From Paracyclopina nana (Eukaryota; Arthropoda; Copepoda; Cyclopoida; Cyclopettidae), in NCBI GenBank assembly GCA_019096065.1, contig JAGUCH010000009.1, positions 2,304,001 through 2,368,000 on the forward strand: a stretch of 64,000 bases of DNA, given 5' to 3'. Made by a program: the position numbers and the translations under genes. The notes under the pieces were generated by a model that saw only the letters and a list, made by a program, of their open reading frames with translations, did no database searches and was not told the origin of the DNA. Below, one piece after another: positions 9,426 through 18,472 of the stretch. Position 1 is the first letter of the stretch. Each line of letters begins with the position of its first letter.

Positions 9426-11898
9426 GAAGGGTTGTCGTGTCCTCACGACGGGGGCCCACGGTCCGTTGTCTGGGCGTAGCAGGCCGAACCGGGGAGATCG
9501 GTGGGGCCGGTGAAACCGCGACTTCCGGAAACGGCTTGAGCGGAGTGGACGTGGCGGAGGGCACCATAGGCACCGTAGCTGCCGGTAGCACGGTCATCAG
9601 GTAATTATGCATTGACTCGTTTTGCCGGGCCAGCACGTCCACCTGGGCCTGCAGGTTTTTGTAGACCGAATCCTGTTCTTGGGAGAGGGCCTCTCGCAGC
9701 CGCTGGCGAAATCCACGTCTAGTGCGGGGCGCGGCCTCATCCCCTTCCACGCCCGCGGCGCCGGCTGCGGCCGTCGCATACTTGGGCGGTGCGTCCTCAT
9801 CGTCGTCGTCATCGTCGGAGCTGCCCAGGTTGGCCAGGCGGAATGCTTGGGTGGTCCCACCCCCGGGGTGGCGGCGTCCTCGGCGAGAGGGCCGTTCATC
9901 ATCGCTGTCGCCCCCGGGGAACAGGATCTGATCCTGCCCTAGGTTGGTCACCATCCTCCACGGCATCTCCACCATCAGGAATGCCGTGTGCCAGATTGCC
10001 AACAACATCCACCACCCGAAGCCGCGTCGTCGGTAGAGGATGATCATACGGAGTAGGGCTCCCAGGATCAACTTCAGGAGGCCCACGGTAATGAGGAACC
10101 CAGTGAAGTACGAGTAGTACTTCCCCACTGAACTGAAGAAGGGAATGATCGCACTCCCCACGTGGTCCACCATTTGGTCGATGTCCTCCTGGGACCAGAA
10201 GGTGGTAGAGCGGCTACCCGTGATCAGGGAGTTGTGGAGTACGTTGCTGGTGATCGTGTTGACCACCGCCTCCCGGCTGCTGAAGAGGTGGAGGTACAGG
10301 ATGTGGTTGGCCCGTTGCTCCGCAGAGAACACGCCACCGCCCAATCCGCGGCTGATGTCGTACTGATGGCTGCGCGGGGCGGCGTCGGACATCGGATTGA
10401 GCTGGGATGGAGCGATGCAGGCGTGGATCTGGGGCGTGGCGCACATCCATTGGTTGTGTATGCGCCACTTGATGGGCGTGATCGAGTCGCACGGGACCAC
10501 GCTCGGCCGGTCGGTCAAGATAAACGACAGCGGGTCCGCAAACCGGGTCTCGTTGTTGACCAGCACGGGAATTTCCTGGGTGCAGTTGTCGATGGACCGG
10601 GTGACCGCCTGTACAGGGTAGCAGGACGTCACGTAGGCCACGGCCCCCGCCCTCGTGACGAGATGGCCGGGTCCGTGGCTGTCCAGGGTGGCGTATGACG
10701 ATGATCCGGAGGCCATGCTCTGCAACTTGGAGTGTAAGATTGCGCGCTCATTTTTGCAGATCAATTCTTGTAAGAATTTAAACCGATCCTGAATGTGCAG
10801 CGCATGTTGTGAATGCACAAACGCGAGCTGCGTCTGGATGTTCGCTCCGTCCATGTCCTCTGGGTGCAGGTACTTGGCTTGAAGGGGCCCTTCCCCGGGC
10901 CCCACCAAGAGGATGGCAAAGTCCCTCAGCTGGGTGGTGAACAGCTTCCGCTGACACATGGACTGTACTCCTTTGAGGACGAACCCCGCGAACCTTGACT
11001 CCTCCTCATGGGCTAGCAGGAGGAGATCGCCGAGATGTCCAGCTCCTCCCATGAGGCTGGTGGCGTTCCGGTGAGGATAGAGCACGGCAGGCCCTCGATA
11101 CACCTCACTAAGCTCGTCCTCGCAGCGAGGTGACTTCCGCTTGGGCCACACAATAGTACCTTCCGCATCGTCTTGCACGATGAGGTCCTGGAAATTCGCC
11201 GTCAAGTGGTTGGAGAACACCACCCGCCCGTTGGCCGTATTCAGCTTCCCGTAAATCGGCTCTACCAGCGCATGGATGGTGGTGGTCTCGTATGATTTGT
11301 AGAACGTGACACCTCCGCTGGTAAAAGTGGTGGTGGTGCACTTGTGGTCCTTATCCAACCCTCCTTTGGAGAAATAAGAGAGCGAGGTCGGATTATTGAG
11401 AGCTACCTCCACCTTCTTGTTCTCCACTATCAAGTAATGCTTCTCGGCGGCCTCCCGACACGCTTGTGGGGTCACCAAGTAGGGCCGGTTGACATCGGTC
11501 ATTTGACTGCCGTAACTGATGCTATCGTATCCACATCTTGTCACCTGTCGGGACAAATGCACCCTGCACCGGAAGGCCTTAATCGAGAGGGTCGACGCGG
11601 TCTGGAGCACCTGGACTGTGATATTGACGGGGGCCTGATATGCGCTCCGAATGTCCTCGCAGAGCTCTGGCTGACTCAGATCGATGGCTTCGTGGATGGC
11701 ATCGGGGTGCGCGCAGTCGTAGGTGGTGAACGACGTGACCTTTGCGTCCGGGGTGTAAAGATCGGCGACACGGCTCCGGGGTGACGTCCCCGGGACCACG
11801 GCCGCCTGGGCCAGTTCACTGAACAGGATCCAGTAGGCATACACAAAGAAGACCATCAAGTACGTAGAGGGCCAAAGAAGGCAGCTTACTGGCGTCAT
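9421..11898 (-). CDS. env: env: envelope-like type I membrane glycoprotein of the LTR element
   Basis: An 825-residue ORF starting at an ATG. A hydrophobic N-terminal signal segment (about residues 9-33) leads a large cysteine-containing ectodomain with several N-x-S/T sites. A membrane-spanning segment follows near residues 595-620, with a second hydrophobic stretch just after it. The tail of about 190 residues contains an acidic D-run, a PPxY motif and a heptad-like stretch. This is the architecture of a viral fusion glycoprotein. The cysteine layout reminds me of envelope proteins carried by some arthropod gypsy/BEL elements and chuvirus-like viruses; that link is from memory and unverified. 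The frame is intact. Expression probably needs a spliced mRNA, since an acceptor lies at 11965. Confidence 0.8.
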   Translation of the reverse strand: MTPVSCLLWPSTYLMVFFVYAYWILFSELAQAAVVPGTSPRSRVADLYTPDAKVTSFTTYDCAHPDAIHEAIDLSQPELCEDIRSAYQAPVNITVQVLQTASTLSIKAFRCRVHLSRQVTRCGYDSISYGSQMTDVNRPYLVTPQACREAAEKHYLIVENKKVEVALNNPTSLSYFSKGGLDKDHKCTTTTFTSGGVTFYKSYETTTIHALVEPIYGKLNTANGRVVFSNHLTANFQDLIVQDDAEGTIVWPKRKSPRCEDELSEVYRGPAVLYPHRNATSLMGGAGHLGDLLLLAHEEESRFAGFVLKGVQSMCQRKLFTTQLRDFAILLVGPGEGPLQAKYLHPEDMDGANIQTQLAFVHSQHALHIQDRFKFLQELICKNERAILHSKLQSMASGSSSYATLDSHGPGHLVTRAGAVAYVTSCYPVQAVTRSIDNCTQEIPVLVNNETRFADPLSFILTDRPSVVPCDSITPIKWRIHNQWMCATPQIHACIAPSQLNPMSDAAPRSHQYDISRGLGGGVFSAEQRANHILYLHLFSSREAVVNTITSNVLHNSLITGSRSTTFWSQEDIDQMVDHVGSAIIPFFSSVGKYYSYFTGFLITVGLLKLILGALLRMIILYRRRGFGWWMLLAIWHTAFLMVEMPWRMVTNLGQDQILFPGGDSDDERPSRRGRRHPGGGTTQAFRLANLGSSDDDDDDEDAPPKYATAAAGAAGVEGDEAAPRTRRGFRQRLREALSQEQDSVYKNLQAQVDVLARQNESMHNYLMTVLPAATVPMVPSATSTPLKPFPEVAVSPAPPISPVRPATPRQRTVGPRREDTTTLQ

Positions 11899-11964
11899 GA
11901 TTCGTTGATTTGTGGGTTATGAGTTTGTATGGTAGCAAATTAAGATTAGCACTGGTACTCAGAA

Positions 11965-11966
11965 CT
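11965..11966 (-). promoter_or_regulatory. Probable splice acceptor for the env mRNA
   Basis: On the element strand a pyrimidine-rich stretch ends in CTCTTCCAG 67 bases before the env ATG and after the pol stop. Gypsy-type elements make env from a spliced transcript, and this is the best acceptor in the pol-env gap. The donor was not identified. Confidence 0.5.
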
Positions 11967-12102
11967 GGAAGAGAGGAATAGTAAATTATTGAGCTGTCAT
12001 AATTTTGCGGCCAGAATGCGAAAGTTTTGAAGTTTTACTGTTTTTGCGTGCGCGCGTGTTGCCACCCCCCCAAACTTTTGTATGAGGGCAGCAATATGCG
12101 CA

Positions 12103-15100
12103 TTAATCAAATACATTATCAGAAATCGGTGTTGATGTGCTAGAATTTTGCCCTTGTGACGATGATGATGATGTTTGTGATCGCGACACTTCTGGAATGG
12201 TTGATGGTATTGACGGTCTTATTGGTGGTGGCCGCGGTTCTAGCGGTGGCAGCAGATACCTCGTTGTTTCAGGCAGAGCTTGTGCGGTTGGTGCTTGTTG
12301 CAGGGGCAGCAGTGCCTCATCGCGACTTGCTTGCTTGTCGCCGCTTCTCGTTCTGGAGCGCGAGGTCTCTGCGAGCTTGTCTTGGCCTCCTAATATTTGC
12401 TGTGAATATTCCTGCAACATTTCTGCTGCCGTTCTTCTTTTCCTCGGTGGTGGCTGAGGTATTGGTGATGGCGGCGGCGAGTTGTGGCCATAATCATCGG
12501 GTGAGATTTGGTCCTGCTGCTCGCCCTCATTCGGAGGGGTGTCATTGTCGTCTTGTGACATGTGTTCAAACATGGTGCAGTCGTATTCTGGAATGGTTGG
12601 ATCGTCGTTGAATGGCGGAATAGGGTCATCCTTCGCGTGTGGGAATCCATATTCGCGATCCGTTGGTGCCACTGCATATTCGAACGAATGTGTAGTTTCG
12701 CTGGGCTGTTCATCGGAGGCTGGGTCGGGAGCGTGCATATGCTCCGCAGATTCATCTCCCGGCATGTCGAAGTCCATGTTTTCCATGGGAGGTGATGTAA
12801 TGGTCTCGGCTTGTGGATCTGACGGTTCGATGTACCGTTTCAGTCGGTCCACTGAGACAACCTGCTTCTTGGTTAGCGGCCATGATGGGTCTGGCGAGAT
12901 TTCGTACGTGAGCTCGTTGATTCTTTTCTCGATGGTCCAAGGGCCGGTCCAGAAAGTTTGCAACTTTTTGGATATTGACCGCACGACCCTTGGCGTGAAC
13001 AGCCACACTTTCTGGCCTGGGGAGAAGGCTTGTTTATCCATATGATAGGCCCGTCTTTGCCGTTCAATGGACGCAGAAATGTTCTTGCGAGCCCACTCAT
13101 GCGCGAGTTGTATCCGTTCCCGTAGCTGCTTGGCGAAACGGCCAGCTTCGGTCGCCTTATGCACTGCCGGCTGCGGGTCCCCAAAGATGAGGTCGAGATT
13201 GGTGGTAGGTTGCCTGCCGAACACCATCTCATAGGGAGCTAGCCCAGTGGATCGATTCTTTGTGGTACGCAAGATGAATAATGCAAACGGCACTACTTCG
13301 GCCCATTTAGAATAGTGTCCCTTGATCATCTTACGTATGAGCTCGTTAAGGTCACGGTGGGCCCGCTCTGCTGGGTTGCTCTGTGGGTTGTATGGCGGCG
13401 TGGTGGTGGCCTTGATGCCTAGGGCCGAGCATACGTCCCTCATGAGGTGTGCTGTGAAATGAGTACCTTGGTCGGTGTGCAGGCGCTCAGGCAGCCCAAA
13501 ACGGGGGATGATTTCCGTCGTGAGGAATCGTACCGCTGTCTCGGCATCATTGGATCGACATGGGAAGGCCTCAATCCACTTGCTGAACACACGCTTGGCC
13601 GTGAACAGATACCGGTGCTGGTTGGACGTGGGCTTGAACGGGCCCACATAATCAAGGCTGAGCACCTGGAACGGAAATCCAGCATGGCGTGGCACCAAGG
13701 TGTGTCGCTGATCCGAGGTTGCGGGTTTAGCTTTCTGACACAGCAAGCAGGACTTTACGACCTCATCGGCCACTCTGGCCATGTTTGGGAAGTAGAAGTG
13801 TTGAGCTGCCCGATGGATCAGGTTGTCTCGACCCTGGTGTCCCATGGTTTCGTGCACGTGCCTCAGACTAGCCTCCTCCCATTTGCGAGGTACGATGAGC
13901 CGAGTCGAGGGCCGGCCTTGCGGGTCACGCAGCCGGAGAGCTCCTTGTTGGTCCAGGCACAGGCTGTTGAATTGTTCCATGAGTACTCGCCCTCGGGCGG
14001 AAGCAGCATCGAGGTGGGCTCTGGAGGGAGCTTGCTGGAGTTTGACCAATTGGCGAAGCGTCACCAGGTCGTCGTCCTCCTCCTGAGCTTCGGCCCATAA
14101 CTCCGGTTTGGTGGGAATGAGCTTCAGGCTGGCCACGCGGAAGAAGTCGTCATCAGAGACTTCAGCGCTAATGTGGTCTCCTGCTTGGTCCAAATGAGGC
14201 GCCCGGCTGAGGGAATCGGCATTGCCATGCTTGGTGCCTGCCCGATGGACGACCTCGAAGTCGTAGTTGGAGATGGTGTCGAGCCACCTGGCCAACATGC
14301 CCGTCGGGGCCTCCATGGAGCGAATCCATAGCAGAGCCCGATGGTCGGTCCGGAGGATGAACCTTTGATGCTGCAAGTAGTATTTGAATTGCTTGATGAA
14401 GATAATAACAGCGACCAGCTCTCCCTGGTTGGCGGAATAATTGCTCTGGGCCGGGGTCAACTTCTTTGCTCCGTACAAAATGACTCGCTCCTTGCCTCCC
14501 TGCACCTGGGACAAGACCGCCCCTACTGCCCTGTTCTCTTGGGAGAAGTCGGTGTCCAAGATGAACGGGTTTGGGGACGCGAAGTCGGGATACGCAAGGA
14601 CCGGGGCCGACACGAGCCGCCTTTTGATTTCCTCGAAAGCATCACGGTATTCCTGCGACGGTTCGAAGGTCTGGGTATCAGAAGTCCCATCATCCTTGGA
14701 TAGCCGGGCAGTCAGTGGCGCGGCAATGTGTTGGTATTTCTCGATGAAGGCCCGGTAGTAATTGGCCTTGCCCATGAAGATGCGGAGGAGTTTGCGAGTG
14801 TTGGGTAGCGGCCACTTGCGAATGAGATCGATGTAAGCTGGCATGACTTCCAGCCCTTTCGGGGTGACAACATGCCCGAGGTAAGTCACCCTGGTCTGGA
14901 AGAGGTGGCACTTGGTGGGCTTGAGCAACAGGCCTGCCCTCTGATGGGCCTGGAGGACGATCTTGAGGTTTTGCAAGTGCGAATCGAAATCGGGGGAGTG
15001 AACCAAGCAGTCGTCCAGGTAGGGCAGGGCCACATTCCACGGCACGCCCTCTAATACCAGGCGGTTCAAGCGGCTGTACGTCTTAGGGGCGTTCGTGAGC

Positions 15101-16551
15101 CCGAAAGGCATTTTCAAGAAGGCATACGAGCCATCCCCAGTGGAGAACGTAGTCTTCTCCACATCCTCAGCGCGAATCGGCACTACGTTGAAGGCTCCCA
15201 CCGCGTCCAGGGTGGAGAACACGGTGGAGCGGGCTAGCCGTCTCAGGTGGTCCCTCACGTCCCCGATGGGGTGGGAATCGACCACCGTGATTTTGTTGAG
15301 CTCACGATAATCCACGCACCAACGGAGACTGCCGTCCTTCTTGCGCACGGGAACCAGTGGGGCTGACCACGGGGATGAGATCGGAGTGATGACCTCTTCT
15401 TCCAACCACTTGTGGATCTGCTCCTTCAAGGAGGCCTCCAGGTTGGGGTTGATTGGCCTCCGCCTAATGTTGATCGGTCGAGCGCCAGGCTTGAGATCTA
15501 TCGCGTGCTCCACCAACTTGGTCTGCCCAGTGCGACCATCGAAGGAGAAGGCGCCCAGGTACGCGGCCAGCAGGGACGCGGCCGCCCTCAGGCGTTCGGG
15601 ATGCCGGCGAAGGAGATCATTTTCTTTCAACCCGAATGCTCGAATCGTGAACTCGATCTTCTCCTGCGGGCTGGCATCAGGGGGCAGCCCCGGCGGCGGC
15701 TCCGCGGCCCGGATAGCTTGAAGGTGTGGCGCAGATGCAGCGAGGGCAGCGGCCTCCACGGGCTCGTACTCCCTCAGCACACCATAAAGAGTGCCCCCCT
15801 TTACTTGCAAGGGGTGATCCAGTGGGTTCAGCATTCCCACCAGCAGGTGGCCTCCTGCGGAGGGTCGCACCACGGCGTTCAGCCAGGGAGCCAGCTGGGT
15901 TTCTTCAGCAAACTGCCCCTCAGCCTCCAGGACTGCGGGCTTTGCATCGCCGTGAGGCCACAGAGCGGCAACGGCAGCGACGAGAACAGTGGTGCGTGGC
16001 GGGACGGTGGCCGGCCGGAGGACACATATTGGGTATTCCCCCGGGGAAGGCTGGCTGGAGGCCGACAGGGCCCCAACCAGCGGAACACATTGGCCGTGAA
16101 TTCTCAGGGCACCCCGCGAGTGGAGCTGGTCGATGCGGTGGTGGCTCAAGAAGGGCCCCGAGAGGTTGAAGTCCATGGACAAATTGCGCACCACTGCCGG
16201 GCGGATGGAGAACACGTGAGGGTGCTCCCCGAACTGCACCCGTAGAGGCTGCTTGAGTTCCCCCAACACTTGCAGCCGATGGCGGGCGTGGGCCGTGCCC
16301 ACAGCGGTCATGTCCTCCAGGGGTCGCAACCCGTGGGGGAGGACTCCCAGTCGCTTAGCGAAGTCCTCAGAGATGCAAGTGCGCCAGCTGTTTCCGCTGT
16401 CCACTAAGGCTCGCGTCTTGATGCGGCCGATGTGCACTGGCACTTGGGTTAAAAATTGTTTATGCTGTGTGATGTGGTCTAATGCGGCCAAGATGAGGGA
16501 TGCTGGCGTGACCCGGGCGGAGCCCTCTACAACCGGGTCGGGTCGTTTCCC
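12103..16551 (-). CDS. pol: pol: protease, reverse transcriptase, RNase H and integrase
   Basis: An open frame of over 1,460 codons in the -1 frame relative to gag, with no own ATG at its head; the first recognisable residues follow a TTG at 16491. Numbered from there: aspartic protease DSG at 31-33; RT with catalytic D429 and YLDD at 491-494; RNase H from about 640, with D646; integrase HHCC zinc finger about 880-918 and catalytic D947, D1007 and E1042. No chromodomain is visible. About 280 residues of Pro/Gln/Ser-rich tail follow the integrase, longer than in many gypsy elements. It is made as a Gag-Pol fusion by -1 frameshifting at 16545-16551. Every key catalytic residue is present, so the enzyme looks functional. 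Confidence 0.95.
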   Translation of the reverse strand, partial: GKRPDPVVEGSARVTPASLILAALDHITQHKQFLTQVPVHIGRIKTRALVDSGNSWRTCISEDFAKRLGVLPHGLRPLEDMTAVGTAHARHRLQVLGELKQPLRVQFGEHPHVFSIRPAVVRNLSMDFNLSGPFLSHHRIDQLHSRGALRIHGQCVPLVGALSASSQPSPGEYPICVLRPATVPPRTTVLVAAVAALWPHGDAKPAVLEAEGQFAEETQLAPWLNAVVRPSAGGHLLVGMLNPLDHPLQVKGGTLYGVLREYEPVEAAALAASAPHLQAIRAAEPPPGLPPDASPQEKIEFTIRAFGLKENDLLRRHPERLRAAASLLAAYLGAFSFDGRTGQTKLVEHAIDLKPGARPINIRRRPINPNLEASLKEQIHKWLEEEVITPISSPWSAPLVPVRKKDGSLRWCVDYRELNKITVVDSHPIGDVRDHLRRLARSTVFSTLDAVGAFNVVPIRAEDVEKTTFSTGDGSYAFLKMPFGLTNAPKTYSRLNRLVLEGVPWNVALPYLDDCLVHSPDFDSHLQNLKIVLQAHQRAGLLLKPTKCHLFQTRVTYLGHVVTPKGLEVMPAYIDLIRKWPLPNTRKLLRIFMGKANYYRAFIEKYQHIAAPLTARLSKDDGTSDTQTFEPSQEYRDAFEEIKRRLVSAPVLAYPDFASPNPFILDTDFSQENRAVGAVLSQVQGGKERVILYGAKKLTPAQSNYSANQGELVAVIIFIKQFKYYLQHQRFILRTDHRALLWIRSMEAPTGMLARWLDTISNYDFEVVHRAGTKHGNADSLSRAPHLDQAGDHISAEVSDDDFFRVASLKLIPTKPELWAEAQEEDDDLVTLRQLVKLQQAPSRAHLDAASARGRVLMEQFNSLCLDQQGALRLRDPQGRPSTRLIVPRKWEEASLRHVHETMGHQGRDNLIHRAAQHFYFPNMARVADEVVKSCLLCQKAKPATSDQRHTLVPRHAGFPFQVLSLDYVGPFKPTSNQHRYLFTAKRVFSKWIEAFPCRSNDAETAVRFLTTEIIPRFGLPERLHTDQGTHFTAHLMRDVCSALGIKATTTPPYNPQSNPAERAHRDLNELIRKMIKGHYSKWAEVVPFALFILRTTKNRSTGLAPYEMVFGRQPTTNLDLIFGDPQPAVHKATEAGRFAKQLRERIQLAHEWARKNISASIERQRRAYHMDKQAFSPGQKVWLFTPRVVRSISKKLQTFWTGPWTIEKRINELTYEISPDPSWPLTKKQVVSVDRLKRYIEPSDPQAETITSPPMENMDFDMPGDESAEHMHAPDPASDEQPSETTHSFEYAVAPTDREYGFPHAKDDPIPPFNDDPTIPEYDCTMFEHMSQDDNDTPPNEGEQQDQISPDDYGHNSPPPSPIPQPPPRKRRTAAEMLQEYSQQILGGQDKLAETSRSRTRSGDKQASRDEALLPLQQAPTAQALPETTRYLLPPLEPRPPPIRPSIPSTIPEVSRSQTSSSSSQGQNSSTSTPISDNVFD

Positions 16552-17879
16552 GCCGGCGTATTCCCTGAAGCTTCCGACTCGGCCTCAGGGCCGGCCTCAC
16601 TGATCTCGTTGACCTTGGGCCGCTTGCCGGCGGACTGCTTGCCGCTGGACTGGTTGGAATCGGAGGACCGCTTCCGGTCCGAAGGCTGGGTCGATCCCCA
16701 CTTGCCCGAGGCGGACGAAGAGCGTTGCTGCAGTTGGCTTGCAGCTTTGTGCCACTTGTTGATCTTGGGGTTGTAGCGGTTGTTGCGCTTGTCCCGCTCG
16801 AGGGCGCGGCACTCGGCCCGGCGATGGCCTTTCCTCTCGCAGTAGAAACAAGTGATGTCGGCATCGGCATCCGAGGAATGCAGGGCGGCTACTCGGCCTT
16901 TGCTTTGCCCGATCGTCATCCAGCACTCGGCTTGGCAAGCGGCCTCCAGGGCATCGGCCATGGTGGCGAACTTGTGCCCGGCGAGGCCCATCACTACGTC
17001 TTTGCGGTGCATCTTGGTGACGAAGATGCGGATGAGGTCAGGGTAGGTCTCGACCTCCTTGGCGAGCTCCGGTCTGGCTCGAACAAAGATGCTCCTCAGG
17101 CGGGCATGCCATTGCGGAATAGCCTCATCTGCCTTCTGCTGGGCAGTCTCCAAGGCAATACGGGCCACCTGAGAGGACGTGGCGGTGACGAAGAACCTCT
17201 CGTACGCATCCAGCAGGTGCATGAAGGTGAAGGCTTCGTCACCCAGTCGGAGGTCGACCTCGTTGACCGTCCGGAGCGCCACCCCGACCATGGCGTGCTT
17301 GATCTCCATTTTCTTGGTGGCCTCCGAGGCCGTTGAACCCAAGAAGGTGGCCTCTACATGCAGGCGGAAGGTGAGCCATTTGTCGGCCTCGGTGTCCTCA
17401 AACTTCTCAAGTTTCCGCTTGCGGCCGGCGCGAGCCGCGGCGGCCTCGGCCTCGAGGCGCCGGGCTTCCGCCTCCACTTGTCGCAACTCGGCCTCCCTCT
17501 GTCTGGTCTCGAGGTCGGCGTTCCGTTGGGCTTCGAACCCGCGAAGGAGTTGGAGCATCATGGCTTGCATGTCTCCTGACGCCGGAGGTGCGTCGTTCGG
17601 CCCGGCCAATTGGGGCGGCGGAAGCCCGCCAGCGGCGCCGCCGCTTCCCCCTGTGGGCGTGCCCGATCGTGGGCGGGTCCCGCCCTGGGCCCCGAGTGGA
17701 TTGCCTCCTTGGGCCCCGCCAACCCCGAGGGGGTTGCCCCCTTGGGCCCCGCCAACCCCGAAGGGCGCGAGGACCTCGACCTCCTCCCGGCGCGAGCCGG
17801 CGAGGTGGCCAGGATCGGAGAGATTATCGGGGTCTTCGTCAGCGGAAGATGGGCGTTGCTTTGGTGATCGAAGCATCAT
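16527..17879 (-). CDS. gag: gag: capsid/nucleocapsid polyprotein
   Basis: A 450-residue ORF from the first ATG of an ATG-ATG pair (17879). The N-terminus is rich in Gly, Pro and Ala, with a short GGAQGGNPLG repeat. A charged, heptad-like helix rich in Glu, Ala and Arg comes next (about residues 120-165). A capsid-like helical region follows. One CCHC zinc knuckle (CFYCERKGHRRAEC) near residue 345 is the RNA-binding nucleocapsid motif. The basic Ser-rich C-terminus ends shortly after the frameshift heptamer. The product assembles into virus-like particles around the element RNA. Confidence 0.9.
   Translation of the reverse strand: MMLRSPKQRPSSADEDPDNLSDPGHLAGSRREEVEVLAPFGVGGAQGGNPLGVGGAQGGNPLGAQGGTRPRSGTPTGGSGGAAGGLPPPQLAGPNDAPPASGDMQAMMLQLLRGFEAQRNADLETRQREAELRQVEAEARRLEAEAAAARAGRKRKLEKFEDTEADKWLTFRLHVEATFLGSTASEATKKMEIKHAMVGVALRTVNEVDLRLGDEAFTFMHLLDAYERFFVTATSSQVARIALETAQQKADEAIPQWHARLRSIFVRARPELAKEVETYPDLIRIFVTKMHRKDVVMGLAGHKFATMADALEAACQAECWMTIGQSKGRVAALHSSDADADITCFYCERKGHRRAECRALERDKRNNRYNPKINKWHKAASQLQQRSSSASGKWGSTQPSDRKRSSDSNQSSGKQSAGKRPKVNEISEAGPEAESEASGNTPAGNDPTRL
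16545..16551 (-). promoter_or_regulatory. -1 ribosomal frameshift heptamer GGGAAAC
   Basis: On the element strand gag reads GCG GGA AAC, giving the canonical X-XXY-YYZ heptamer G-GGA-AAC. It lies 15 bases before the gag TAG (16527-16529). A -1 slip enters exactly the pol frame, which is open from here. A G+C-rich sequence follows that could form the stimulatory structure, but I did not fold it. Confidence 0.75.
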
Positions 17880-18472
17880 GATGTCTACTGTGCTATACAA
17901 AAGGAGTCAGCTTAAGCGTACAAGCAATTGAAAGTGTTGCGTTTTACCAGCGGTGAAATGGTGCAAAGCGAGAAGATTGGGGGTGTAATAGTCTTGGGAG
18001 CTTCCAAAGAACTGGGCTCGACCCCCCGATCAGCTCTCTTTTTATTGCCACCAGATCCGCGCAACGGCTGCTCTCACGGCCAGCAGGGGATTTTGGCCCC
18101 TCTGATAAATTGTTTTAAAACGACTCTCTCTTTCAAGATTGTTTACAAGATCTGGTTTTACGATCGGTGATTTAGGCGGCCAATTTTAGCTATTTGGCTA
18201 TTAGTAGAGCTTCATTAGCAACAGGATGCGAGATTTAGTTTACAACTTCTTGCAGCTGCAAATAGCAGTCAATCCCCCTGTTACTAGGAGTAACCTTGGG
18301 AATTCGGCCATAAAGAGGCCAGCAGCTTGGTCTGTTTGCGACCGTATTTGCGCAACACAATGCTGGTCTTCGAGTGACCATTTATGGCCATATTTTGTGC
18401 CTGACAATATCACATCTCGAAAGTGACCGTGAGCGGATTAGCGATAAGCAGTTGAGCCGACCCATCTACAGG

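Noticed and set aside
15412..16245. 277-codon plus-strand frame opposite pol, and similar frames opposite gag and env
   Set aside because: G+C-rich coding DNA often leaves antisense frames open. The minus-strand frames have all retroelement domains; these have none.
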